DNA from: Lycorma delicatula
Lineage: Eukaryota; Arthropoda; Insecta; Hemiptera; Fulgoridae
Reading direction: 5' to 3'
DNA length: 64,000 nt
Assembly (NCBI RefSeq): GCF_047948215.1
Contig: NC_134455.1
Coordinates: 320,408,147 to 320,472,146 of the forward strand
Numbering within the stretch: the stretch's first letter is position 1; the number at the start of each line of letters is the position of its first letter. This document shows, one piece after another, positions 1 to 10,238 of the stretch. A program made the position numbers and the translations under genes. The notes under the pieces were generated by a model. That model was not told where the DNA came from, did not search any database, and was given only the letters and a program-made list of their open reading frames with translations.

Positions 1-280
1 TCATAGTCCAAACTCTATGTTTGGTTGTTTTTTTCGTTAGTAGTTGTTTCGTTCGTGTTTTTAGTTTTCTTGCGTTTTTTGTGTTTTTCGTTCTGGTTCG
101 TTTGTTTATGTCAGATCCGTTTGAGTTAGTTTGCCTTGCTGGCTAATTTTATTACCGGTGATTTTATATACAGTTAATTTCGTTTAATTTCATTTAATTT
201 AACGTTTTGTTTGCGTTTATTAACGTTTTGTTGTTTAAGCTAATTACGGTGTTTATTTCCGATTTTATATTATAAATTAG
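1..280. other. T-rich non-coding stretch, unidentified
   Basis: The plus strand is strongly T-rich with many TTT-G/C runs and scattered TTTAATTT and CGTTTTG motifs. No reading frame of useful length, no RNA gene and no clear repeat boundary is visible. It could be the 5' part of a decayed retroelement, but nothing diagnostic supports that. Confidence 0.5.
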
Positions 281-312
281 TTCCCGGAGGCTAAACAGGA
301 AAAAATGAAGAA
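281..312 (+). repeat. SINE 3'-tail fragment (family 1)
   Basis: The string CCCGGAGGCTAAACAGGAAAAA matches, with small changes, the 3' end of the tRNA-derived SINE at 8961-9225 (CCGGAGATTAAACAGGAAAA) and the fragment at 6676-6745. No head or body is recognisable upstream, so this is a 5'-truncated remnant. It is short, so chance similarity is not fully excluded. Confidence 0.45.
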
Positions 313-689
313 GAAATTATAAATTAGCCTACGGTTGTTAAGGACTATTTACCTTAGCAACACAGCTGTTGTACTGTTAATTTTTTTTTACATTATTGTA
401 TATTTGATTAGTTTGAGGTTAAATTATTTTTTATAGTTTACGTTAAATTCTCAAACACGGTGATCTTGAGTTCATATCAACTTGCTGGTAAGGTGGATTT
501 CATTAATTGTTAATTTATTTAAGTTTACGTTATTTGTCATTTGACCGGGCTAGCCGCCTAGCACTGATCGCGAAGTTAATTGGCGTTTGGTTGCTGCTAG
601 AGGAAAAATGGTGCAGGTAGATTTGTCTCGGCGTCACCAGCAACGAACTGCGGCCCAATACATGAGTTGACTTTCCCCTCCTCTCACGG

Positions 690-1290
690 CTGTTTTTTAT
701 TGTCGAGAAGATAGAGGGTCTACCAGTGGGAAAAACAAAAAAGACGGCGGCGGTTTACCCCTGCGAGTGTGGAGAAGCAAAAGAAGCCTAGGACGGCTCT
801 ACCGTGGTTGGGAGGCTTGGCCGGGATTCTAGTAGACCGGTCCGGATGGAGGAAGCAACAAAGAAGGTCTCCAGTACAGAAGAGGATCCACTGGTCAGGA
901 GGGCGAAGAGGATAAAATACTTCGCGTTCAAAGCGAATTAGTTGCGTCGCATTCAAACTGAGTGAATTAGTTTGTAAAAATAGAACACAAAAACGGAGAT
1001 AAAGAACTGCTCAAGCTATACGGATGGATTACCCGGTATGGTTGAAATGTTCCGGAATGCCTTAGAGGAACAGCCCGATGTGACTAAGCGAGTGCCCGTA
1101 ACAGCTGTGAACGTGGTGGAAAAGACCACCCAGACCTACTTTATCGTTTTTGAAGTGGCCTCGCAGACGGAGGACACTGGTGTCACCTTGGCGCCTAGGC
1201 CTCATACGGATGTGTGGCAGGCACTTGGTAGTGGTGAGGATAAAGGTGACCTGCCTGCCCATCCAGTGGTGACCTAAGTTCAGCAACTGA
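690..1290 (+). other. GC-richer island with short broken reading frames, unknown
   Basis: This block is clearly richer in G and C than its surroundings. It holds two plus-strand reading frames: 846-941 (31 codons, lysine/arginine and glutamate rich) and 1038-1277 (79 codons, ending TAA). In-frame stops and frame changes lie between them. The composition resembles the coding part of a transposable element rather than the flanking DNA, and the 5' region of a LINE starts about 250 bp downstream. I recognise no domain. It may be an eroded ORF1 N-terminus of another element or an old host exon. No function is claimed. Confidence 0.3.
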
Positions 1291-1547
1291 ACTACCATAG
1301 TAATCATTCTTTTGGCTTAGATTTTTTTTACAGAAAAAAATAGTTTTTAGTAATAAAAAATTAAGCAATTAAAATTTTACATAGAAAATACATATTAATA
1401 CATAGAAAAGTACATCGTTAAATTATAATACTTAATTTTTTTTAAATTTCAGTGCTCCTTTGATCAGCCAAAGAAACATAGTTTTTGTAATTTCTTTATT
1501 TCGCATCGTTTATTATTATGATAATAATAATAATAATGCCCTGAGGT

Positions 1548-2081
1548 AGATAATTCCCACGTCCGGAACACAACATCTATGTTCCACGTCCAGGGCGGCA
1601 ACAGCTGTACTTACGTACATTACATATAGCTGGCTAACGGGGTTCCGAGTAAATTCCTCGGTTATGCTTTTTTACGTTTGACCTGTTTCCAACTTCAGGT
1701 CGCTAAACGGACTGGATTCTTCGGCTACCCGCAGTATATGGAATAATAAACGATTTTGGAAATGTACTAGTACCACTTCTAGAGCTGGCGATGTAGCGGC
1801 CAGGGTCAATGTTATTGCAGGTGTAACGGAGACCCTTCCGTTGTCCACATGCCCCCTGCGATGGCAAGCATGTAGCAATGGTGCCCATGTATGTCGGCGC
1901 ATGGGAGCTCTGAAAGCTTCGGTGAGTAGGAGCCTGGAGTCAGTGCAGAGATTGCGCATCCGCTCTCTGCCATGACATATGCCGGTTCCACGGGAGTACC
2001 GGATTGGACCTTCAAGGTTAGTAGCCCTGGATTGGGGGTGTACCCCGGCGGCTAGCCTTGCTACAGAAGGGATAAACGTTC
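1548..2081 (+). promoter_or_regulatory. 5' untranslated/internal promoter region of the ORF1-only LINE
   Basis: A non-coding, GC-richer leader runs directly into the ORF1 start. Its last part reads GGGGGTGTACCCCGGCGGC about 35 bp before the ATG. Non-LTR elements of this group normally carry an internal RNA polymerase II promoter at their 5' end; that is family knowledge, and no promoter motif is proven here. The left border is placed where composition changes after the ATAATAATAATAATAATG run near 1517-1537. Confidence 0.4.
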
Positions 2082-3694
2082 ATGAACATTGAACAAACAA
2101 ACGTGGCAGAGGGTGCACGTAAACACCCTCGTTTAGAAACCTCCGGTTCGCCACAAGCGAAGAGGAAAAAGAGTAAGCAGTCAGACAAAATTAAGAGAGA
2201 TGCTGACAAAATCAGCAAGGAATTGAGAAGGTCTTTGTTTGGAAACATTGCTTCCAAACAAAGATTTTTAATTATTACCAAGGAGAATGGCAACTTTCAA
2301 AAAGTTAGTCCATTCTTGATCGCAAGAGAGATAACTAATTGTGCTGGTGGTCCTGTTAAGGAAATTCGCAAAACCTTTAACGGATTACACGTTGAAACTA
2401 TTAACGACAGTCAAAGTCAAAAAGTCCAGGCATTGAAGAAGATCGGTGAATTTGCAGTATCAGTGCAACCGCATAGCACCCTCAATACATCCAGAGGAGT
2501 TGTTGTTTGCCGTGATCTTCTAAACTGTACAGAAGAGGAAATAGTATAGGAAATGTCAAGCCAAGGAGTGATTCAGTGTCGCAGATTAACAATGACAAGA
2601 AATGGCGATGTTCTTCCTTCGGCCTCTCATGTATTAACATTTAACAGGCCTACCCTTCCTGAAAAGGTGCGTGCTGGTATACATCGGCTTGATGTACGTG
2701 CGTTTATTCTGCAGCCTATGTGGTGTTTCAAGTGTCAACATTTCAGGCACAGTGCAGCTAGATGTGAAGCGCAGGAAATCTGCATATGTGGAATGAAGAT
2801 ACATGAGGGTGAACCGTGCAAAGACCCTCCAATCTGTATTAATTGTAAAGGACACCATAACTGCCGATCCAGGAATTGCCCAGTTTATAAATCTGAAACG
2901 GCCATTCAGGAAGTTAAAACGCTTCAGAAGGTTAGTTATCCTGAAGCGAAGAAAATTGTTAGTCAACGAACACCTCGACAATCGACCACTTATGCTGAAG
3001 CAGCTGCTGCCCCTTCTTCAACCAAAATTAACGTGGAGCAGTTGCTTAATACAATGGCACCAACCTTGCAACAATGATAGAAAAAATCATTGATGCTAAG
3101 ATAGAGTCGACTCATCGCACAGAATCATCTAAACATGAGAAGGCTCAATCCCGCATTGACATCGTTGATAGAAGAAACGTACCAGCGCAGTATAAAAAAC
3201 CAGCTAAACCTGCGATCATAACACCATCACCTGAAGTAGTAAATAAAAATCTTGATTTGTCTAGAAAAGAGGAAAAGATCACTCCGTCGTGTAGTTACAA
3301 AACTAAGGAAATAGTCACTAGAAAAGTCGTTATTGAGAAAGCACCAGAGGTAGACGATATACAAACTGTAACAATGGGGCCTCCAAAAGCTCAAAGATCA
3401 GCTTCAGCGAGACCATCTATTCCAGCTGGACCCAGCACTGCTGTAGAGATAGAATCCAGCTCATCAGCCGCGGAAAGTTCATCGCTTGCTAGTCTAGATT
3501 CAATTGCAACGATGTTAACAGCACCAATGAAGCTTTCATCACCTGATGTAAGCCGGCGAACGTCATTGGCATCAGAAAGAGAAGACGATGCCATGTCCGA
3601 GACCTCAGACACACTGTCATCGGAAGTTGAGGCCGTTCGCAGAATGGAAAAACGGTGCAAGAAAGGATGGCCGAAAGGAAAGCCTAGAAAATAA
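2082..3694 (+). pseudogene. LINE ORF1 (gag-like, three zinc knuckles), disrupted
   Basis: In LINEs this protein binds element RNA and acts as a nucleic-acid chaperone in the ribonucleoprotein. The N-terminus is basic (KRKKSK near residue 28). Residues about 62-155 match the conserved gag-like domain (KVSPFLI, PVSV-like VSVQPH, SRGV, RDL..C.EEEI pattern). Three cysteine clusters follow: CX2CX4HX4C at 2724-2765, CX1CX4HX4C at 2781-2819 and CX2CX3HX6C at 2835-2879. After them comes a SYPEAKKIV motif. The serine-rich C-terminal part ends in KKGWPKGKPRK. A TAG at 2547-2549 interrupts the first frame, which resumes in phase at 2550. At about 3074 the frame shifts (TGA at 3075-3077, continuing in another frame to 3694), consistent with loss of one base. 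Length, about 530 codons, is normal for the family. It cannot make full-length protein as it stands. Confidence 0.85.
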
Positions 3695-3838
3695 TTTGTT
3701 GGATCAGAAGTATAAGAAAATGTAAAATTTTGATCATTTGTTGACCCATGAAAATGTGAAATACTGAACCCTTTTTTTTAATTTTTAAGTAGTCGATGCC
3801 CCCAAAAACCTCAAAGAAAAAAAAAAATAATAATTTTA
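3695..3838 (+). other. LINE tail: possible ORF2 start remnant and A-rich 3' end
   Basis: After the ORF1 stop the sequence reads ATAAGAAAATGTAAAATTTTG. That ATG followed by a lysine/leucine-rich start resembles the beginning of ORF2 in this superfamily with a base lost, but the match is only a few codons. It then passes abruptly into GTAGTCGATGCCCCCAAAAACC and an A-run. This suggests that nearly all of ORF2 was deleted. Confidence 0.4.
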
Positions 3839-3990
3839 TGATTATAATTATCATATAAAAATACCTAACTACTAATCATAGAACCCAACTACCAATGTGA
3901 TCTTTCTCCATTAGATTTATTTAAAAAATCATAATGAACAATGTATAATAAAAAAAATGTTCAGTCTACTTATTAATTGGATCTGTATTT

Positions 3991-4275
3991 AATTTACATA
4001 GGTGGCATCCCAACGAGGCCTGGCTTATTACTAAGAGATGTAAAATGTACGAAAGCGAAAGACGACTCCCGTTAAAGCTCATCATGGCTAGGAACAGGTG
4101 TGGGAGGATGGCGACCGGGAGCGTCACAAGGTGGTTGTCTTCCCCCACAGGGTTGGGATGTATCGACAAAAGACCGACATCCAATTCGTCATTTACTTTT
4201 ATTTTTTTAAAGTTTAATAAAGCGTATAAAAAAGCCAATTCTGACCGGAATTCGAACCAGTAGTACTTGGTACTA
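3991..4275 (-). repeat. SINE-like dispersed repeat (family 2), minus orientation
   Basis: Reading the minus strand, GGTTCGAATTCCGGTC (about 4240-4258) is a good match to a Pol III B box (GGTTCGANTCC). It is followed by an AT-rich spacer and a body with GGGGAAGACAACCACC, TTGTGACGCTCCCGGTCG and GGGATGCCACC. The same body, in the opposite orientation and partly diverged, is found at 7168-7350, which shows this is a dispersed repeat. No convincing A box was seen. The tRNA link rests on the B box alone. A short hairpin (AGTAGTAC/GTACTACT) lies at 4259-4277. Confidence 0.6.
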
Positions 4276-4279
4276 CTTT

Positions 4280-6674
4280 TTTTACCGTTTACTCTTGTCA
4301 ATACAATATTAACATTATAATTTATCACTCTGGAAACGTTTAAATATTTTAAAATAGGAAATTTAATATTTCACAAGCGAATAAATTGAAATACAGAATA
4401 CTGTAAAAATTTAGTAATGAAAACGTATCAGAGAACAATAATAAAAATAATCGCTCTTGGAAAGTAAATGTAAGATCGCAATCATTATCATCACCCTCTC
4501 TTTTTAAAATATCAGTACCTCAGACAGCGCGAGAATTCTCTCCCTCTCTCAATTTCAAATTCTACAGTTTGAAATTAAAAAGAAAGGTTCTACATACATG
4601 TCCGAAAATGGTTTGTTACCGAGTTGCGGCTAGGGAATTCGCTAAGGAGAATTAGAAAGAAGCCGGTTCCCGTTAGATTCTTTACTTAGCTAATATACGT
4701 TTCGCGTAACAATGTACTAAACTTTTAAACAAATGACACCTTCACTTCTTTCACCGCAGAGAAGGCTGTACATACCGAGCATCATTACTATCAAAGAAAG
4801 TAATTCTTAGTGCCACCTATAACGCAGACTGTTCACATTCATCACAATCGTAGGAAAGAATGCAACAAATTAATGGGCTCTTTCTTCAGGAAACAATGTG
4901 TTACACATTCTCCAGTCTGTGTGGAATGTACAGTAAATTAAGCCTACATAAGAGAGTCTCTTATTTACTTCAAAATGTATTCTAATAACTAACTGCTTCT
5001 TTGTAATACCTCAGTTAGGTGTAATTAATCTTTTAAACACTAAATTTTCAACAGAAAATGTACATGATAAATAAATGGTGTTGCTGCAAATAGATTGCAT
5101 GAATTTTTGAGATAATTGTAAATGGCCTAAACGATTAATTGGAATTTTTTGTTCAGGAAAAGATGTGAATGGAATCCAATGAAACAGTTTCGGTGATAAC
5201 ATTATCAATAATTAAATTATGAATGATATATTTTGTCAGAACTGTTGTAAGAAAAGACTGAATAGGTATACCACTAATTGATATGAATCTTTTAAAGGCT
5301 GCGATAAATAACTGAAGTTAACTCAGATACTAATTCTAGATGAATAGCTTTGTTAGCAAAACAAAGCGTAAGATAAGCCTTGGTAATGAAACGTATAAAA
5401 AGTTTGACAAGAATTGATCAGAGTTTTAAACCTCTGCCCAGCCTGAAGAATCACGGTACTATTTATAAGTGAGAAATAAATAGATTCATCATTGTAAGTA
5501 CCTAGTAAACTTCCAGATTTACTGAAATACCAAACATTCAATAAGTTTACACACGTCAGAAACATAAAGCAATATTGTAATGAAATATAATATAATGACA
5601 GATTATAATGGATTAAATTAACAAATTTATCATAAACTGTTGCTATCTGTGTATACTATTAAAGATTGTTTGATCATTTTAGTAATTCAATTCTTTACCA
5701 TCAGTCAATCATTAACTCTAAAATTTACAATTGTTGATGTCCTGTTGCTATAGTGAAATGATCATTCTTATTTTTTTATTCATCTGATTATGAATTGACA
5801 ATCAGGTAGGCAACTCCTGATTGAAATGAACAGAAGCGTAATGTGATTTGAAAAATGATTATTTAGAGATGTAAAAATATTTTAATGAACTAACAACTGA
5901 TGTAAGCTTTTTTGAATATAAGCCTGAATGATTACAAACCATGTTTTCTTGTAATATATGTCACAACTAGACGCCACATTAGGAAATCTTTGATAGCATT
6001 TATTATAACAGGATGGCTTTCAGTGTATCACAATTGCCAATAACAGCAAATGATGTAACATTAAGAAATTATGTTCATCAAACCGCAATTAAATTTACAC
6101 TGCGTAATAAATGAACAGATATTCTTGACAAATTTAAATAAAGATTTTGTATGTTTTTATTGGTATTATTAACAACTGCTTTGTTTTAAGTTCATCTAAT
6201 AGATGTTTAAACTCCATTTGAAATTGAATTGTAATTCAAGCTGTGTTACAACAATGACGTCTTCAACACAGCACGTATTTCATATTTTAAATCCTAGATT
6301 GATATGAACATTTATTTGCCATTTAAGATCTTTGTTGAATACTGAAAATAACCTGGAAAAAATCTTATATCTTGGTTGCCGCACAGAATTACTTACGTAA
6401 TGCTTGTGTCTCAGATCACTTATATTCATATAAATACTAGATACAGAATCGATTTATTCTTTGCGCAGTTCAATTTTACTTACCTAAGAATCATCTGTAA
6501 ATAAGTCCATATTAAAAATTTAAAAAAAACCGATTGGAAATGTTGAGGGCTCGGGTTCTTTTCTCAATTTAGTCATTAGCTTACAAATCTACAGGTTAAC
6601 CAGATTAAAAAAATTGAACGTTCTGGATTCCCCTCTTTTAATTAGCGGATTTTTTTAATATTTCATTCTTAATT
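4280..6674. other. AT-rich intergenic DNA, nothing identified
   Basis: About 2.4 kb without a reading frame above about 70 codons, RNA gene or recognisable repeat. Small palindromes such as TTTCAAA...TTTGAAA (4550-4574) occur but are not unusual at this base composition. The part around 4460-4760 is slightly less AT-rich and could hide an old repeat, though no partner is present in the window. Confidence 0.6.
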
Positions 6675-6675
6675 T

Positions 6676-6745
6676 GCACTCATTCATCCTCTGAAGTAAT
6701 ACCTTATGGAGGTTTAGGAGGCTAAACAGAAAAAGAAAAATATGA
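6676..6745 (+). repeat. SINE 3'-end fragment (family 1)
   Basis: CACTCATTCATCCTCTGAAGTAATACC followed, after a short gap, by GAGGCTAAACAGAAAAAGAAAA aligns to the 3' third of the SINE at 8961-9225 (CATATCATCC...AAGTATTACC...AAACAGGAAAAAGA). The head and most of the body are missing, as expected for 5'-truncated SINE copies. Confidence 0.65.
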
Positions 6746-6960
6746 GAAAATATATTAAAATATCTTAAGAAAAAAAATGTTTGCCTGTAATTTAGATATA
6801 TTTCATAACATTACTCACGTTTTCAAATACTATCGGTAAATAAAAGTATACTGTTACAAATTGTTGAGTATTATCCACGATTGTGTTTTTTGTCCATTGG
6901 TTTTTTTTATTTCTATATTCTTTAACGGTTATATAGTTCTGGCATAGAGTGAGATTGTAG

Positions 6961-7008
6961 ATTTACAAATAATAGAACAAAATAATCTTAGAAAGATTAT
7001 TTGTAAAT
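6961..7008. repeat. Perfect 13-bp inverted repeat
   Basis: ATTTACAAATAAT (6961-6973) is followed 22 bases later by its exact complement ATTATTTGTAAAT (6996-7008). A second, nested pair (AATAATCTT/AAGATTATT) lies inside. This could be a remnant of a small foldback element; no target duplication is evident. Confidence 0.55.
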
Positions 7009-7167
7009 AATAATCTAAACAAAATAATTTTTGTTAAATGTATTTTAAATAAAATCAAAAGGCGATGAACGGTTGACTCAGATGCAGAAAATTTGTTGAA
7101 TGTAGGCTTACATGCCCCATTTATAATTAAACTTTTATTTAAATTTTAAATCAATAAATAAAGTTAC

Positions 7168-7350
7168 AGACATTATGAATCCCGTAGGGGAAGATACCCG
7201 CCTTGTGACGACCCCGGTCGTTACACCACTTCCTCCTTTAGTAGCTCTGACAGGCCATACTAAAGTCCTACACGCGTCGTCTTTTAGACCCTCTATACTT
7301 CATAACAAGACACAGTCATCGGTTTAGCCTCCGTCAGGATGCCACCGATG
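7168..7350 (+). repeat. SINE-like dispersed repeat (family 2), plus orientation
   Basis: The body shares GGGGAAGATACCCGCC, TTGTGACGACCCCGGTCG, CTTTTAGAC and GGATGCCACCGATGTAAAC with the reverse complement of 3991-4165. It lies about 3 kb from that copy in opposite orientation. The copies differ by many substitutions and small indels, so both are old. No B box is visible at the left end, so this copy looks 5'-truncated. Confidence 0.6.
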
Positions 7351-7985
7351 TAAACGCTTCGACAGGCATTTCCATTAGTGTATTTACAAAAATAATAAAG
7401 AATATTATTTATTTAATTGAACCGGTAAAACAAAAGATTTAGAATACTCAAACCTAACCAAAGTAGTTCATCAAAGCGGCAGTTATTCATCATTTTTGGT
7501 CTTCTGGCCTCTTCCAACCACGACCGCCTACCGTAACTTACAACCTTCAACTAAAGAATTAACCGATTCGCAGAAGTGTGTGATCTCCGCACCTTTCTGT
7601 AACACCGAAGATTTCACACAACCACTTACAGCTAACTTAAAAATTTCAGATTTTCTAGCTAATATATTAGGAACTCTCATGGTGTTCTACTATCTCCATC
7701 GGTTGCAGTATGTATAAAAAATTATATTCATTTTTGAGGGATTTTGACGTTAGTAAATATGAAATATATGAGAATATTATTATTGGATGGATGTCACTAC
7801 GACCTACTTTATTGATATGTATGAAAGACTTAAACAATATTTTTTGTCCTAAGGTGAATGACCTCTTATTTTGTGCAAGTTTTCCATTAAGAGAGAACAA
7901 TTTGTCTTTATACCACTTATAAGAGCAGTTAACAATTCCGCTCCGATTTATTATAGTTAGAAATTTAATTTATTGTCAGTAATAG
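7351..7985. other. Unidentified sequence between repeats
   Basis: A 73-codon frame at 7496-7717 and a 70-codon frame at 7710-7922 are open, but neither shows a recognisable domain and they overlap other frames of similar length. Composition is less AT-rich at 7430-7700. The stretch precedes the LINE 3' end at 7992 and might be a different insertion. Confidence 0.4.
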
Positions 7986-7991
7986 TATTTT

Positions 7992-8270
7992 CGTCGTGAG
8001 GAAGTAGTCCTCTGCCGATTACGGATAGGACATACGAGGATCACACACGAGTACCTAATGTCAGGAGGACACGCACCTCTATGCACGCACACGATGCAAC
8101 TGCCACATGACTGTGCACCACATTCTCATAGACTGCATATATGTTATGCGGCGTTGCGTTGTAAATTTAATCTACCCAGAAACATCCGTGGTATCTTGTA
8201 CAATAATAACGAAATTTTGAACCGGATGTTTCTGTTTTTGCGTAATACCAGGTTACTGCAAAAAATTTAA
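7992..8270 (+). pseudogene. LINE ORF2 C-terminus with CX2CX7HX4C zinc motif, frameshifted
   Basis: In full elements this region follows the RT and RNase H domains and binds nucleic acid. The frame from 7992 reads RREEVVLCRLRIGHTR...THEYLMS, a hallmark of the ORF2 end in I-like LINEs. Near 8090 the frame changes by one base. In the shifted frame the run C-N-C-H-M-T-V-H-H-I-L-I-D-C completes a CX2CX7HX4C motif. Near 8170 the first frame resumes (NIRGILYNNNEILNRMF, then RNTRLLQKI) and ends at the TAA 8268-8270. At least two indels therefore break it. The upstream endonuclease and RT are absent. Confidence 0.8.
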
Positions 8271-8658
8271 TATTGTCATATATATTTTTATGCTAGAAGA
8301 GTTTTTATTAATTTTTTTCCCTTACTTTCAATTTTGATTTTTTTAGTTCTATGTCTTTAATTTTATTGTCCGAGAAGGGAGCCTATTGCACAACCCATCG
8401 GAATTAGGTAAGTTTTATATAGTTTCTTTATTCTATTATTTTAACTTTTATATTTTAAAGGCTCCGTCTGCGATGTTAGTTTTGAGTTTTATTTCACCTT
8501 TTTGACTTTTGTTTTAATTAATTTTTATTATATGATTAATATTAATTTTAAACCTTATTTGTTTTATTATTTTAGAGTTATTTTACCTTTTTATTAAAGA
8601 AAACTCCGGGCGATGATAACGCACAGGCGGTTTTCGCCCCCCCCCCCCCCAAAAAAAA
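8271..8658 (+). other. LINE 3' UTR with terminal stem and C14-A8 end
   Basis: Non-coding and T-rich, ending in CTCCGGGCGATGATAACGC and CAGGCGG, then CGCCC and the homopolymers. A hairpin close to the end is typical of the RT recognition region of such elements. The poly-C run just before the A tract is longer than needed for the stem and is probably slippage. The tail of 13380-13495 looks distantly similar in layout (GTTTTAAGTTTTA, then CTGGGGG...CACCC). Confidence 0.55.
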
Positions 8659-8960
8659 GTAATAGTATTTTATTTGTAAGTGAACGTATAAATTTTAAAT
8701 TATTGTAAAATTAATATAAACAAGTTGACAACACAGTTGTAGGACTTTCCTGTCACGAGGATTTTTCTGATGTGCGGGTTACACAACAATTTAAAATATC
8801 TATAATTTTATTTAAATACAATATTTTTTGTTTATTTAATTCAATGATTCTAAATAAAGCATGCGCATATCGTATTTAATTCGGCGGGTGTACATTGAGA
8901 AAGAAACATACATTGCAAATTCAGTACTCACCCTCCTGAAATTCAAATTGACCTGAGTAC

Positions 8961-9225
8961 CCACTGAGTTGGTCTAGTGGTGAACTCGCATTGCAAATCA
9001 GCTGATTTCAAAGTCAAGAGTTCGAAGGGTCAAATTCAAATCCTAGCAAAGGCAGCTGAATATTAGATCGTGGATACCGGTGTTCTTTGGTGGTTGGGTT
9101 TCAATTAACCACACATCTCAGGAATGGTCGAACTGAGACTGTACAACCTCATTTACGCTCATACATATCATCCTCTTAAGTATTACCTGAAAGGTAATTA
9201 CCGGAGATTAAACAGGAAAAAGATA
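8961..9225 (+). repeat. tRNA-derived SINE (family 1), full length
   Basis: The head starts CCACTGAGTTGGTCTAGTGG. The segment TTGGTCTAGTGG matches a Pol III A box, and GTCAAATTCAAATCC (about 9030-9045) is a weakened B box. The body holds ATTAGATCGTGGATACCGG, TTTGGTGGTTGGGTTTC and ATTAACCACACATCTC, and the tail CCGGAGATTAAACAGG plus A-rich end. The same order is found at 16097-16340 and inside the satellite units. The A-box sequence looks like tRNA-Glu or tRNA-Asp, but the parent tRNA cannot be fixed from this degraded copy. Confidence 0.85.
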
Positions 9226-9231
9226 GAATGT

Positions 9232-9412
9232 AACTTTTATACAGATTTGAATACTAGATCGTGGATACTGGTGTTCTTTGTTGGTTTGATTCAATCAATC
9301 ACACGTCTCAAGAACAGTCGACCTGTACAGGAGTACACTTCATTTACATTCATACATTTCATCCTGTGAAATAATACCTTACAGTTGTTCCAGAGGCTAA
9401 TAAGAAGAAAGA
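9232..9412 (+). repeat. Second, headless SINE body in direct tandem
   Basis: Immediately after the SINE at 8961-9225 comes another body and tail: CAGATTTGAATACTAGATCG, GTGGATACTGGTGTTCTTTG, CATACATTTCATCC, CCAGAGGCTAATAAG. The tRNA-like head is missing. This gives a head-body-tail-body-tail dimer. It may reflect insertion of a truncated copy into the tail of the first, or unequal exchange. Confidence 0.75.
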
Positions 9413-10235
9413 CATTACATAAACTGTGAGGGCACTTGCACGAAAAAAGATTTTTTTCTTTTTTAAATTCTCCCGCTTTTTCTGCTTAATTTGATGCATA
9501 ATACATGGTCTGCTGAAAAAATATTTTTAAAAATAGTTTTACATTATATTTGCTTTGATTTAGTCATTTATTTTGTCAGTGAATTTTTTTTTTTTGTATT
9601 TGTGTCACTGAATTTTTTTTTTTTTATTTTTTGTCTCTGGATTTAACATGTGCAGTACTTTTGATTTGTACAGGTTGTGTTATGTATATTCGAATTAGTT
9701 TGTGAAAGTTTGTTAGTTTTGTGGTAATTAATAAAGTTATACTGTAGTTTTAGTGCGATACTGTGAGTTATTTTGACTTTATTGTACCGTATCATTTCTG
9801 TTAACGTAATGTATTGGTAAACATGCCTACAATTTAGAAATTTCACAACCGTAAAAAAACGTTGGAAAGAAAGCCAAGGAAAATTCTGTCTGTAGAATGA
9901 CTGGTTCCAAAAGATAAAACTAAGGAAAACTTAGAAGTTAGTCTTAGAAGTGGTGGTAGTTTTCCTAAAAGCAGAGCATCTAACGTTAAGCTAGGCAAGT
10001 ATTCTTGTAATTGTAATAACCTATTAAATTCTCAATGTATGTTTCAAACATAACCTACGCACGCTAACCTCGTCGGATTAACATTAAAAATAAAAATTAT
10101 TTACAGTTAGTGTTTTTGTGTTGAGTTGCGTACAAAAGTTATGCATTAATATTATCTTAAACTTCCAAATTCATATCATAAATTAAAAGGTAAATGGTGC
10201 AAATTTACTACAACAATTAAAACGCAAACAATTTG
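9413..10235. other. AT-rich sequence with one broken reading frame, unidentified
   Basis: From an ATG at 9822 one frame is open to about 10020 except for stops after 4 and 25 codons. It is rich in lysine and serine (for example KTLERKPRKILSVE and RSGGSFPKSRASNVKLG). The pattern looks more like decayed coding sequence than random AT-rich DNA, but I do not recognise the protein. T-runs at 9582-9595 and 9608-9625 are low-complexity. Confidence 0.3.
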
Positions 10236-10238
10236 ATT

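Larger units (their letters stand above)
1540..3838 (+). mobile_element. I/Jockey-superfamily non-LTR retrotransposon, ORF1 only (ORF2 lost)
   Basis: In order the element shows a GC-rich 5' leader (about 1548-2081), a gag-like ORF1 (2082-3694), a short tail containing GATGCCCCCAAAAACCTC, and an A-rich end near 3820-3838. An autonomous element of this superfamily would have an endonuclease-RT ORF2 of about 3 kb after ORF1. Here fewer than 150 bp separate the ORF1 stop from the A-rich end. ORF1 carries one nonsense codon and one frameshift, so the copy is dead. Assignment to the superfamily rests on the ORF1 domain order and zinc knuckles. The clade (I, Nimb or related) is inferred. The 5' boundary is approximate. 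Confidence 0.75.
7992..8658 (+). mobile_element. 5'-truncated LINE 3' end (I-superfamily-like)
   Basis: The fragment begins inside the C-terminal part of ORF2, reads through a stop at 8268-8270, and continues through an AT-rich 3' UTR. It ends with a short stem (GGGCGA at 8608, TCGCCC at 8634), a run of 14 C (8637-8650) and 8 A (8651-8658). Truncation at the 5' side is the usual result of incomplete reverse transcription at insertion. The conserved protein motif and the 3' stem are direct evidence. The clade is inferred. Confidence 0.8.

Noticed and set aside
1672..2293. Several minus-strand frames opposite the LINE leader and ORF1.
   Set aside because: They overlap the recognisable plus-strand element, show no domain of their own, and are explained by its higher GC content.
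3966..4328. A 120-codon minus-strand frame.
   Set aside because: It coincides with the family 2 SINE-like repeat, and the second copy at 7168-7350 does not preserve the frame.
7430..7460. CCTAACC-like text as insect telomeric repeat (TTAGG).
   Set aside because: Only one or two units occur, far below any telomeric tract.
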